The position numbers and the translations under genes were made by a program. From contig NZ_JAGIPX010000073.1 in the NCBI RefSeq assembly GCF_017814945.1, forward strand, positions 1 through 36,993: DNA of 36,993 nucleotides. The letters are read 5' to 3'. Of this stretch, positions 25,640-32,342 are shown one piece after another; position 1 is the stretch's first letter, and each line of letters starts with the position of its first letter. Origin of the DNA: Paraburkholderia sp. LEh10. Its GTDB lineage: Bacteria > Pseudomonadota > Gammaproteobacteria > Burkholderiales > Burkholderiaceae. A model generated the notes under the pieces. It did not search any database. It was not told where the DNA came from and saw nothing but the letters and a program-made list of their open reading frames with translations.

Positions 25640-26407
25640 ATGTTTGCTGCCGACGCGCCGACGACTTCTTCTTCTGCCTCGTCCCCTATTGGGCGCAGAT
25701 TCCATACGGGCATCTCGATGCGTTCGCTGTCGCACTACACGCAATGCGAAGTCCACGCGCTCTGCAATCCCGTCGACCTCAGCGCCGAGGAACTCGCGCG
25801 GGTCGATTCGCTCGTCTCCGAGGTGCGCACGGTGCAGCGCGGCGCGAGCCTCTTTCGTGCGAACGATTCGTTCAGCAACCTCTATATTGTGCGCAGCGGC
25901 TCGTTCAAGACCGTCGTGATGCACCGCGACGGCCGCGAGCAGGTGACGGGATTCCAGATCCCGGGCGAAATGCTCGGGCTCGATGGCATCGTGCACGGGC
26001 GGCATCTGTGCGGCGCGATGGCGCTCGAACGCAGCACCGTCTGCGTGGTTCCGTTCGAACCGCTCGAAGACCTGTGCCGCGCAATCAAACCGATGCAGCG
26101 GCACCTGCACAAGGTCATGAGCCAGGAGATCGTGCGCGAGTCGAACATGATCATGCTGCTCGGCACGATGCGCGCCGACCAGCGTGTCGCCGCGTTCCTG
26201 CTGAATCTGGCCGGACGCTACGGCTCGCGTGGCTACTCCGACACCGAGTTCGTCATGCGCATGACGCGCGGCGAGATCGGCAGCTATCTCGGCATCACGC
26301 TTGAAACGGCAAGCCGCATGTTCTCGAAGCTGCAACACGAACGGCTCGTGCATGCGCGCGGCAAGCAGGTCCGCATTCTCGACAGCGACGGCCTCGCGCG
26401 CCTCTGA
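25640..26407 (+). CDS. CRP/FNR family transcriptional regulator with an altered cluster-ligand set
   Basis: This 255-residue regulator has an N-terminal extension, a cyclic-nucleotide-like beta-roll (about 60-150), a dimer helix and a C-terminal helix-turn-helix (about 208-235). The recognition helix LGITLETASRMFSKL has Glu222, Ser225 and Arg226 in the E-x-x-S-R arrangement by which FNR reads TTGAT half sites. In E. coli FNR the 4Fe-4S cluster is held by Cys20, Cys23, Cys29 and Cys122. Here Cys36 and Cys42 keep the x5 spacing of Cys23 and Cys29, and Cys135 (STVCVVPFEPLEDL) matches Cys122. The position of Cys20 is Tyr33, next to His32. The cluster may therefore be absent, three-Cys-ligated, or have a His ligand. 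AAGGAGG precedes the ATG with 5-6 bases spacing. It stands alone. Confidence 0.88.
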   Translation: MFAADAPTTSSSASSPIGRRFHTGISMRSLSHYTQCEVHALCNPVDLSAEELARVDSLVSEVRTVQRGASLFRANDSFSNLYIVRSGSFKTVVMHRDGREQVTGFQIPGEMLGLDGIVHGRHLCGAMALERSTVCVVPFEPLEDLCRAIKPMQRHLHKVMSQEIVRESNMIMLLGTMRADQRVAAFLLNLAGRYGSRGYSDTEFVMRMTRGEIGSYLGITLETASRMFSKLQHERLVHARGKQVRILDSDGLARL

Positions 26408-26859
26408 TGCGTCATCCCGTACGGCGCTGCGCGGTGCGCTCAGCCGTCGTCGCCGAGCTGCACGAGCGGCGCGTGCAGCCGCACGGTTTGACGCAGCAGG
26501 ATTATCCGCGTCGATGGCGCGCTGTTCACGTTGGACGAGACATTGGAAACCAGATCGGCAAGATCGTGGTGACGACCTGGTGCCATTCCCGAACGCATGG
26601 CAGAGGCACGCTGCGTTGCTGTCTCCATCGGATCTGCTTTCAACGGGCGGCGCGTGCATCCGCTGTTCGCGAGCTTCAAAAAGCGCACACACCGTGAAGG
26701 TCTGTGCGAAGCCGTCGAGGAAGCCCGACAGCGGAGGTATTCGAAATGAACCGACCTCGCTATCGGACTCAACCGCGATAGCGAGTCAGTTTCTAACTGA
26801 CGCCGGCGGATAGGCCGACGGTGCGGCCTGCGTGCCGTTGTCGCCCGGACGGCCGCATA
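26408..26859. other. Region between the FNR-like gene and the DUF4148 gene
   Basis: No secure gene. A 96-codon plus-strand frame begins with an ATG that overlaps the regulator's TGA (26405-26409), but its Arg/His/Cys-rich product looks like a chance frame. On the minus strand a frame ending at 26440 has strong third-position G/C bias over its last 36 codons and could be the tail of a small or decayed gene; no start or family is clear. An 11-codon ORF at 26746-26781 has GGAGGT at 26733-26738, 7 bases upstream of its ATG, and overlaps the hairpins described separately. Confidence 0.35.
26756..26801. repeat. Two tandem hairpins
   Basis: CTCGCTATCG at 26756-26765 pairs perfectly with CGATAGCGAG at 26776-26785. 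Directly after it, GTCAGTT at 26785-26791 pairs perfectly with AACTGAC at 26795-26801. They lie between the end of the FNR-like transcript and the 3' end of the convergent DUF4148 gene, so they could act as a bidirectional terminator, though T-tracts are missing. Confidence 0.5.
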
Positions 26860-27168
26860 TCAGGGACGGTTGTACATCGCGTCCCAGTCGGCCTTCGAGA
26901 CGGCGGGACGGCTCGCATCCGATGAGCCGCTCGCGACGCCGCCCACGCCTGTCGCGGCATTCTGTGCAGCCACCTTCGCTTCAGCAGCCTGAATCTGCGC
27001 CGGGTAAGTCGCGTTGTCGCCATCGCCAGGGTGATAGCCGGCCTTTTCGAGCTGGACGAGTTCGGCGCGCACCTGCGCACGGGTAAGGGGCTGCGCTGCC
27101 TGCGCGAACGACGCAACGGGAGCGGCAAGGGCAGCGGCAATGACAACGGCTTGAATCAGGGACTTCAT
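26860..27168 (-). CDS. DUF4148 domain exported protein
   Basis: This 102-residue protein has a signal peptide (residues 1-22, ending SFA) and then QAAQPLTRAQVRAELVQLEKAGYHPGDGDNATYPAQIQAAEAKV in consecutive pieces. The LTRAQVRAEL and GYxP elements, followed by a YPAxIQAAEAKVAAQN helix, define DUF4148, a family very abundant in Burkholderiaceae. The function is unknown. The C-terminal part is Ser/Gly/Ala-rich and ends DWDAMYNRP. GGAGGT lies about 7 bases before the ATG. The leader contains a perfect 8-2-8 palindrome and a further hairpin upstream. Confidence 0.9.
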   Translation of the reverse strand: MKSLIQAVVIAAALAAPVASFAQAAQPLTRAQVRAELVQLEKAGYHPGDGDNATYPAQIQAAEAKVAAQNAATGVGGVASGSSDASRPAVSKADWDAMYNRP

Positions 27169-27202
27169 GATACCTACCTCCAGACTTTGCTTTATTCCTT
27201 CT

Positions 27203-27220
27203 ACGAACAGCCCTGTTCGT
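27203..27220. promoter_or_regulatory. Perfect 18-bp palindrome upstream of the DUF4148 gene
   Basis: ACGAACAG at 27203-27210 and CTGTTCGT at 27213-27220 are exact reverse complements around CC. The site begins 34 bases upstream of the DUF4148 ATG, just after where transcription should start if TAGAAT is the -10 box. It could be an operator or a leader hairpin. Confidence 0.5.
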
Positions 27221-27247
27221 AATCAGTGACTTCATTCTAGGTAAGTG

Positions 27248-27268
27248 CCCGCTTAAGATTAAGGCGGG
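27248..27268. repeat. Hairpin in the DUF4148 upstream region
   Basis: CCCGC-TTAA at 27248-27256 pairs with TTAA-GGCGGG at 27259-27268 with a single bulged base. It overlaps the zone where a promoter for the minus-strand gene is expected. Confidence 0.35.
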
Positions 27269-27680
27269 TCTCAGGAAAGGATTGTTCCTGAAATCCGGGT
27301 GAAGCCCACGTTCACCACGTGCTGCCGTTGCCCGGTTGTGCATCATCCTCATCTGCTCTGCGTCCTATCAGAGGTCTTGCAAACAATCCTCGCACTGTTG
27401 CGCGCGCGGAAACGGCCAATCCTGCGGTCGTGCTGGCCAGGGTCGCAAAGTCCGTATGTATGCGCTGCCTGTTCGAGCGCCTGCGACTGTTCCAATCAAG
27501 GCATCGACCTACATCTCACACGGCAATGCACGCGCGCCGCGCAATCTGCGTCTGGCACTGGCCTTATTGAATGGTCAGATGAGTTGTCGTGAAACTGAAT
27601 GACATATCTCTGTGCTTTGGTTATTGGCTACCCACTCGTACCATCTCGTTCGTGGTTGAGCCAATTTGCGAGGCACGCTT

Positions 27681-28289
27681 ATGAACATGAAGCTTCCGTC
27701 TGTCGTCGTTTCCTATGTGCGCCAACTGCGCATTTCACTTTGCATCGGTGCACTGGTTTACTTCGCCTACGGAACGGGTACTTCGATGTGGGCAAGTCCC
27801 TGGTTGTCTGGAACAGCGATGTTCATGGCGCTCTGCGCGCCACTCTTCTCATTTCTCTGCAATTACGCTGACGCTGCGATGGCGCGCGTAACGGGCCTCG
27901 TCACGATGGGAAAGCTCGGCCGGCTCGTCGTACAGCTGACATTCAACCTGATTTTCATGTCAGCGGTTGTGCACGGTGGACTGGTCAGCCCCGTCGACAT
28001 CGCGCACATTGGCGGCGTGCCTGGTGCTGCACTGATTGCCACACTCGTCTCGCAAGGTGTCCAGTATGTCGCTGTCCTGATTGCCAGCCGCGGTGTCGGC
28101 ACGCGCGATGGCAACGTAACTCTGGGTTATCTCGTGAGTGTCTCTGTCATCGCGTTGTCGATGCTTGGGCATCCCGATCTCCAGCGTGGGTTTGAAATAT
28201 CGAGCACGGCCTTCGGCGCTTTCATCCTTGCGCTTGGTCTGATCAAAGATGCGCGATGGCTGGCAGGACTTGCAATGAGGCGATCGTAA
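27681..28289 (+). CDS. Multi-span membrane protein of unknown function
   Basis: This 202-residue protein (MNMKLPSVVVSYVRQL...) has about six hydrophobic segments at roughly 12-30, 37-58, 75-97, 107-130, 138-158 and 168-192, joined by short loops. Gly, Ala and Ser are frequent in the helices, as in small permeases. I find no family signature. The ATG at 27681 has a GAGG 7 bases upstream; a TTG at 27666 is possible. It is followed 81 bases downstream on the same strand by a GNAT-like gene, so the two may be co-transcribed, but no known pair of this kind comes to mind. Confidence 0.65.
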   Translation: MNMKLPSVVVSYVRQLRISLCIGALVYFAYGTGTSMWASPWLSGTAMFMALCAPLFSFLCNYADAAMARVTGLVTMGKLGRLVVQLTFNLIFMSAVVHGGLVSPVDIAHIGGVPGAALIATLVSQGVQYVAVLIASRGVGTRDGNVTLGYLVSVSVIALSMLGHPDLQRGFEISSTAFGAFILALGLIKDARWLAGLAMRRS

Positions 28290-28370
28290 TCCAGTCATAC
28301 GCAAGTAGCGTCGCGGCACTCGGTATGTGCCCGTTGAATGATGGTGATTTAAATGTGCAGAGAGATTCAG

Positions 28371-29111
28371 ATGATCGATAGTACTGCTTCTAAAAGCCTC
28401 AGCAAGATCATTGCCCAAAGCGTCGACCCCGCTGTCGCCGGGCCGGTATTCGTTAGAAGTGACATCCCCGAGGGACCCGTGGCATTCACGCCGACGCGTC
28501 AATACTATTGCGATGGGCGTCTGCTGGCTTATGAGATCACCGACGCTCAAATCTTCTGGACCTTGCTTCGGCACGCAAAGGCTGAACATGGTGATCACGG
28601 CGCGACAGTGCTACTTCCTGCCGTTGAATACTTCCGGAACAGGCGGCTATTCGTGTCACACGATGGCATGGCGGTTTTCGCCCTCGGCAACATGGAAGAC
28701 ACGCGCGGGTATCTCTCCAGTGTGTGCAAATCGCCGAAATACCCGGGATCCATGACACAACTGCTTCGGCTAGCGATTCAGGAGGGCGCTAACCACCTGT
28801 TCTGCTTCGATACATACCTGACGGCTTACTATCGCAGACTGGGTTTCAGACCCGTATGTCGTGTTTCGTTCGAGATGTTTGGCGAACCACGTGACTGGAA
28901 TCGCGAAGCGTACCGAGGATACGGACCTGCCGGGAAAGCGGGTTGTCCGGACGTGAACTACTTCTGCTATGACCCCTGCCAGCCGCTGTCATGCGCTGCC
29001 CATCCCGTCGACGGTTTGTTGGGCAGTACCGATATCCCGTACGCTTCCTCGCTACAGCAGGCCAAAGACATCCTGAAAGGAGAAGTGCAGAGGGTATCGG
29101 CGCTGCAGTAA
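28371..29111 (+). CDS. GNAT-fold acetyltransferase-like protein, unknown substrate
   Basis: This 246-residue cytosolic protein ends with features of the GNAT fold: LLRLAIQEGANHLFCFDTYLTAYYRRLGFRPVCRVSF (about 131-167, in overlapping pieces), where a helix, the strand LFCFD and the YYRRLGF element match the late acetyl-CoA-binding half. It then has DWNREAYRG and a final strand PDVNYFCYD at 193-201, as in a GNAT subfamily I associate with phage and mobile-element genes. The N-terminal 120 residues are atypical; a canonical Q/R-x-x-G-x-G/A pyrophosphate loop is replaced by KYPGSMTQ (123-130). Twelve-odd residues upstream at 28353 is an alternative ATG. Starts are uncertain because ribosome-binding signals are weak. 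Activity is unproven. Confidence 0.6.
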   Translation: MIDSTASKSLSKIIAQSVDPAVAGPVFVRSDIPEGPVAFTPTRQYYCDGRLLAYEITDAQIFWTLLRHAKAEHGDHGATVLLPAVEYFRNRRLFVSHDGMAVFALGNMEDTRGYLSSVCKSPKYPGSMTQLLRLAIQEGANHLFCFDTYLTAYYRRLGFRPVCRVSFEMFGEPRDWNREAYRGYGPAGKAGCPDVNYFCYDPCQPLSCAAHPVDGLLGSTDIPYASSLQQAKDILKGEVQRVSALQ

Positions 29112-29355
29112 CGCCGCGCAAGGGCCACCGGCCTCGCTCATTGCGGCGACGATCACGATGATTACTGCATCTGCATTTCGGTGAAATCGATCGCGGCTTC
29201 GGGCACATATGCGGGCAGTCGCGGATGCGTGGCCCGAACTGCTGCGGCAAAGCTAGGTCGGGCAGTAACCGCGAGACACTGCGGCGCCCGACCGGTCGCC
29301 TCGGTGTGTGCCGGGTTGTTCGTCGATTACCTGATATGCGTTCCGAACCCCTGAC
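29112..29355. other. Intergenic region upstream of the riboswitch promoter
   Basis: No gene or strong inverted repeat is visible between the GNAT-like stop and the promoter at 29356. Together with the riboswitch and its expression platform it makes up a 471-base gene-free stretch. Confidence 0.4.
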
Positions 29356-29385
29356 TTGTCCATGTCAACATGATGAGGCTATAAT
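29356..29385 (+). promoter_or_regulatory. Sigma-70-type promoter of the manganese-exporter gene
   Basis: A perfect -10 box TATAAT lies at 29380-29385 and a -35-like TTGTCC at 29356-29361, with 18 bases between. Transcription would start near 29391, right at the 5' edge of the riboswitch. The spacer contains the palindrome CATGT-CA-ACATG (29361-29372), a possible operator. Confidence 0.7.
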
Positions 29386-29390
29386 TGCGC

Positions 29391-29510
29391 CCACTTCTTC
29401 GGGGAGTAGCCGCCCGGTGCGCGACGTACCGGGGCGCACGTCAACATACTTGTGGCCGAAAGGCGACATGGCGTGTGCAGCAATCGCCTGGCAAGACCGA
29501 TGATGCCTGT
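29391..29510 (+). ncRNA. yybP-ykoY manganese riboswitch
   Basis: The conserved pieces of the yybP-ykoY aptamer are present in order: GGGGAGTAGC at 29401-29410, GTCAACATAC at 29440-29449, the second-arm segment GGCCGAAAGGCGACATGGC at about 29454-29472, and GCAAGACC at 29491-29498. The P1 stem can be drawn between 29394-29402 and 29497-29505 with two U-U mismatches. This class binds Mn2+ and switches on exporters such as MntP and TMEM165/UPF0016 proteins, and the gene directly downstream is a UPF0016 protein, which strongly supports the call. Confidence 0.9.
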
Positions 29511-29546
29511 CCCAACCTGACCGGGTCGCGGGGGCGCGCATCATCG
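29498..29546 (+). promoter_or_regulatory. Riboswitch expression platform: helix competing with P1
   Basis: CGATGATGC at 29498-29506 is perfectly complementary to GCATCATCG at 29538-29546. The first segment also forms the 3' strand of the aptamer P1 stem, so the two helices exclude each other. Mn2+ binding would hold P1 and release the downstream segment. Whether the outcome is at termination or translation is not clear: there is no T-tract and no visible Shine-Dalgarno before the ATG at 29583. Confidence 0.65.
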
Positions 29547-29582
29547 TCGTGTCACAGTGCGGCCCGGTTACAAACACCCCAC

Positions 29583-30173
29583 ATGGAATCGTTCCTCGTT
29601 TCAACCAGCATCGTCGGTCTTGCAGAAATCGGCGACAAGACCCAGCTTCTCTCGCTCGTGCTCGCCGCGCGTTTTCGCAAGCCTGTTCCCATCGTGCTGG
29701 GCGTGCTCGTCGCCACGCTGATCAACCATGCTGGATCGGGCGCACTCGGCGCCTGGCTTGCAAGCGTCATCAATCCGCATGTGATGAACTGGGCCGTGGT
29801 CGCGTCGTTTGCACTGATGGCCGTGTGGATTCTCATCCCCGACAAGCTCGACGAAGCGCAGGCTGTTACCACCAAACGTTCGATGGGTGTCTTCGGCACG
29901 ACGGCGCTCACGTTCTTCCTCGCGGAGATGGGTGACAAGACGCAGATCGTGACCATTGCGCTGGCCGCGCGTTTTCATGAATTCTTTGGCGTCGTCGCGG
30001 GCACGACGCTGGGCATGATGCTCGCGAATGTTCCCGTGATCTACTTGGGCCATCGTTTCGCGGACCGTCTGCCGACGAAGGCGGTGCACGTGATTGCCGC
30101 GATCATCTTTGTGGTACTCGGTGGACTGGCGCTGCGAACCGCGCTTTATCCGGATGCACATCCGATGTTTTGA
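29583..30173 (+). CDS. Manganese exporter of the TMEM165/GDT1 (UPF0016) family
   Basis: This 196-residue inner-membrane protein has six predicted helices in two repeats, each opening with the family signature E-x-G-D-K-T: LAEIGDKTQLLSLVLAAR with Glu15, Asp18 and Lys19, and FLAEMGDKTQIVTIALAAR with Glu115, Asp118 and Lys119. These acidic residues form the cation site in this family of Mn2+/Ca2+ transporters. Bacterial members (MneA in Vibrio) export Mn2+. The gene lies directly after a yybP-ykoY riboswitch, so it should be induced by excess Mn2+. The ATG at 29583 has no Shine-Dalgarno but is where the family begins; the frame is open upstream through the riboswitch and must not be taken as coding. 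Confidence 0.93.
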   Translation: MESFLVSTSIVGLAEIGDKTQLLSLVLAARFRKPVPIVLGVLVATLINHAGSGALGAWLASVINPHVMNWAVVASFALMAVWILIPDKLDEAQAVTTKRSMGVFGTTALTFFLAEMGDKTQIVTIALAARFHEFFGVVAGTTLGMMLANVPVIYLGHRFADRLPTKAVHVIAAIIFVVLGGLALRTALYPDAHPMF

Positions 30174-30306
30174 CCAAGTATCGGCGATGCGTCGAACCTG
30201 TCATCGCACAGTTGGTAGCGACATGATGCGCAGCGAACTTGCCAGCGTTCATTCGCGGCGTTCGCTGCGTTGGCATTTCTGAGCGCGCCGCCGCTCGCCT
30301 CCAACA

Positions 30307-30337
30307 CGCGGGAGATAACGGCAAGTTATCACCCGCG
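30307..30337. promoter_or_regulatory. 13-bp inverted repeat between the exporter and FAH genes
   Basis: CGCGGGAGATAAC at 30307-30319 and GTTATCACCCGCG at 30325-30337 are complementary at 12 of 13 positions around a 5-base loop. It lies 134 bases after the exporter stop and 90 bases before the FAH-family start. It could be a terminator without a U-tract or an operator for the sugar-acid genes. Confidence 0.5.
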
Positions 30338-30427
30338 CAGCAGCTTTCATTATTCAACGGTGCCCAGTTTCCCTACATTGTTCGGCAGACGCAAAGTAGC
30401 CGGGTCAACAGGAACGAGGAATCACAC

Positions 30428-31273
30428 ATGAAATTGCTGCGATATGGCGCCCGTGGTCACGAAAAACCCGGCATTCTCGACCGCCATCACGTAATCCGCG
30501 ACCTGTCCGGCGTGATCGACGATATCGCCGGCCCGACGCTGTTGCCTGAGTCGTTGGAGCGGCTTCGCCACATCGATGTCGAGTCCTTGCCCGTCGTCTG
30601 CGCCGAAGAGCGGATTGGGCCATGTGTGGGGCAAATCGGCAAATTCATCTGCATCGGCTTGAACTACGCGGACCATGCCGCCGAATCGAAGCTGCCAGTG
30701 CCGGGCGAGCCCGTCGTGTTCGGCAAATGGACCTCGGCGGTGGTCGGTCCCAACGACGACGTGCGCATTCCGCGCGGCTCGCAGAAGACCGATTGGGAAG
30801 TGGAACTCGGCGTCGTGATTGGCAAGAGCGGCGCTTACATCGACGAGGCGGACGCGCTCGGCCATGTCGCCGGCTACTGCGTCGTCAACGACGTATCCGA
30901 GCGCGAATATCAGATCGAGCGCGGTGGCACATGGGACAAAGGCAAGGGCTGCGATACGTTCGGCCCGATCGGCCCGTGGCTCGTCACTGCCGACGAGGTG
31001 CCCGATCCGCAGCGCCTGCACCTCTGGCTCGAAGTGGACGGCAAGCGTTATCAGAATGGCAGCACGAGCACGATGATCTTCAACGTCGCGCAAATCGTTT
31101 CGTACCTGAGCCGCTTCATGAGCCTGCAACCGGGCGACGTGATCTCGACGGGCACGCCGCCAGGCGTCGGCATGGGGCAGAAGCCTGAGCCCGTTTATCT
31201 GCGGGCGGGGCAGATGATCCGTCTGGGTATCGAAGGGCTGGGCGAGCAGCAGCAGCGAACCGTCGCGGCCTGA
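30428..31273 (+). CDS. Fumarylacetoacetate hydrolase family protein (2-keto-3-deoxy-acid hydrolase-like)
   Basis: This is a 281-residue cytosolic enzyme. The FAH fold is identified by KFICIGLNYADHAAES, PVVFGKWTSAVVGPNDDV and the metal-binding segment DWEVELGVVIG, where the Glu residues of E-x-E coordinate Mg2+ or Mn2+. Further on are VAGYCVVNDVSEREYQ, KGCDTFGPIGPWLVT and DVISTGTPPGVGMG, all typical of the ureidoglycolate-lyase-like / 2,4-diketo-3-deoxy-acid hydrolase branch. The gene is followed 139 bases later by an L-2-keto-3-deoxyarabonate dehydratase, so a role in sugar-acid breakdown is likely, though its reaction cannot be fixed. GAGG lies about 9 bases before the ATG at 30428; the longer frame from 30239 runs through the inverted repeat. 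Confidence 0.88.
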   Translation: MKLLRYGARGHEKPGILDRHHVIRDLSGVIDDIAGPTLLPESLERLRHIDVESLPVVCAEERIGPCVGQIGKFICIGLNYADHAAESKLPVPGEPVVFGKWTSAVVGPNDDVRIPRGSQKTDWEVELGVVIGKSGAYIDEADALGHVAGYCVVNDVSEREYQIERGGTWDKGKGCDTFGPIGPWLVTADEVPDPQRLHLWLEVDGKRYQNGSTSTMIFNVAQIVSYLSRFMSLQPGDVISTGTPPGVGMGQKPEPVYLRAGQMIRLGIEGLGEQQQRTVAA

Positions 31274-31313
31274 TGCAACATCGCGCGACTTACGGAGTAG
31301 AGAAGCCGATACT

Positions 31314-31329
31314 TCATGTCGTGACATGA
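31314..31329. promoter_or_regulatory. Perfect 16-bp palindrome (candidate operator)
   Basis: TCATGTC at 31314-31320 and GACATGA at 31323-31329 are exact reverse complements around GT. The site lies 84 bases upstream of the dehydratase start and 41 bases after the FAH gene stop, a suitable place for a regulator of the sugar-acid genes. Confidence 0.5.
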
Positions 31330-31412
31330 CACGGCAAAAAACGGACAAAGGGCTGTGCGCATGCGATGCACGCGCTGCACTGTGTACGGCTGTCCTTCCA
31401 AAGGAGACGAAC

Positions 31413-32342
31413 ATGACTTCACAACGCATTCCACGCTATCGCGGCATCTTTCCCGTGGTGCCGACGACCTTCACCGAAACAGGCGCGCTCGATCTGGACA
31501 GCCAGAAGCGCGTCGTCGATTTCATGATCGACGCGGGCTCCGACGGCCTGTGCATACTCGCGAACTTCTCCGAGCAGTTCGCACTTTCCGACGACGAACG
31601 CGAGACGCTGACGCGTGTGATGCTCGAACACGTGGCGGGCCGCGTGCCCGTCATCGTGACGACGAGCCATTACAGCAGCGCAGTGTGCATTGAACGCAGC
31701 CGCCGTGCGCAAGCGCAGGGCGCATCGATGCTGATGGTGATGCCGCCATATCATGGCGCGACGTTCCGCGTGCCCGAGACGCAGATCTACGAGTTCTATG
31801 CGCGCCTGTCGGATAGCGTGAGCATTCCCGTCATGATTCAGGATGCGCCCGCGAGCGGCACGGTGCTGTCGGCTGCGTTCCTCGCGCGGATGGCCTGTGA
31901 AATCGAACAGGTGTCGTACTTCAAGATCGAAACGCCCGGCGCGGCAGCCAAGCTGCGCGAGCTGATCCGCCTTGGCGGCGATGCCGTGGAAGGTCCGTGG
32001 GACGGCGAGGAAGCAATCACGCTGTTCGCGGACCTCAACGCGGGCGCGACGGGCTCGATGACGGGCGGCGGTTATCCCGACGGCATTCGCCCGATCCTCG
32101 AAGCCTTCCGCGAAGGCAGGCGCGATGAGGCATTCGTGCATTATCAGCGCTGGCTGCCGCTGATCAACCACGAAAACCGGCAGACGGGGCTGCTCGCCGC
32201 GAAGGCGCTGATGAAGGAGGGCGGCGTGATCGCGTGCGATAGCCCGCGTCATCCGCTGCCGCCGATGCATCCGGACACGCGTGCCGAACTGATCGACATT
32301 GCGCGCCGTCTCGATCCGCTCGTGCTGCGCTGGGGCAAGTGA
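31413..32342 (+). CDS. araD: L-2-keto-3-deoxyarabonate dehydratase (DHDPS/NAL superfamily)
   Basis: This 309-residue TIM-barrel enzyme closely follows the pattern I know for Azospirillum AraD, which converts L-2-keto-3-deoxyarabonate to alpha-ketoglutarate semialdehyde in non-phosphorylating L-arabinose catabolism. RYRGIFPVVPTTFTETG opens the barrel, GSDGLCILANFSEQFALSDDER replaces the GTTGE region of DHDPS, and Lys171 (VSYFKIETPG) is the expected Schiff-base lysine. The tyrosine motif YNxP of DHDPS is replaced by MIQDAP, as in these dehydratases. The length equals that of the characterised enzyme. The ATG at 31413 has AAGGAG upstream. Arabonate dehydratase and semialdehyde dehydrogenase genes are not in the window. 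The symbol follows the Azospirillum usage, not the E. coli epimerase araD. Confidence 0.83.
   Translation: MTSQRIPRYRGIFPVVPTTFTETGALDLDSQKRVVDFMIDAGSDGLCILANFSEQFALSDDERETLTRVMLEHVAGRVPVIVTTSHYSSAVCIERSRRAQAQGASMLMVMPPYHGATFRVPETQIYEFYARLSDSVSIPVMIQDAPASGTVLSAAFLARMACEIEQVSYFKIETPGAAAKLRELIRLGGDAVEGPWDGEEAITLFADLNAGATGSMTGGGYPDGIRPILEAFREGRRDEAFVHYQRWLPLINHENRQTGLLAAKALMKEGGVIACDSPRHPLPPMHPDTRAELIDIARRLDPLVLRWGK

Larger units (their letters stand above)
27169..27680. other. Divergent intergenic region
   Basis: 512 bases between the DUF4148 gene and the membrane-protein gene. It contains the palindrome at 27203-27220 and the hairpin at 27248-27268. On the minus strand TAGAAT at about 27234-27239 could be a -10 box for the DUF4148 gene. 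Overlapping plus-strand frames around 27299-27600 lack motifs and are not called. Confidence 0.4.

Noticed and set aside
27299..27602. Three overlapping 80-100 codon frames on the plus strand
   Set aside because: No ribosome-binding site, Cys/Arg-rich products and no motif; chance frames in a non-coding stretch.
29385..29582. N-terminal extension of the Mn exporter through the riboswitch
   Set aside because: The frame is open by chance; the region is a conserved RNA aptamer and the UPF0016 family begins at MESFLVSTS.
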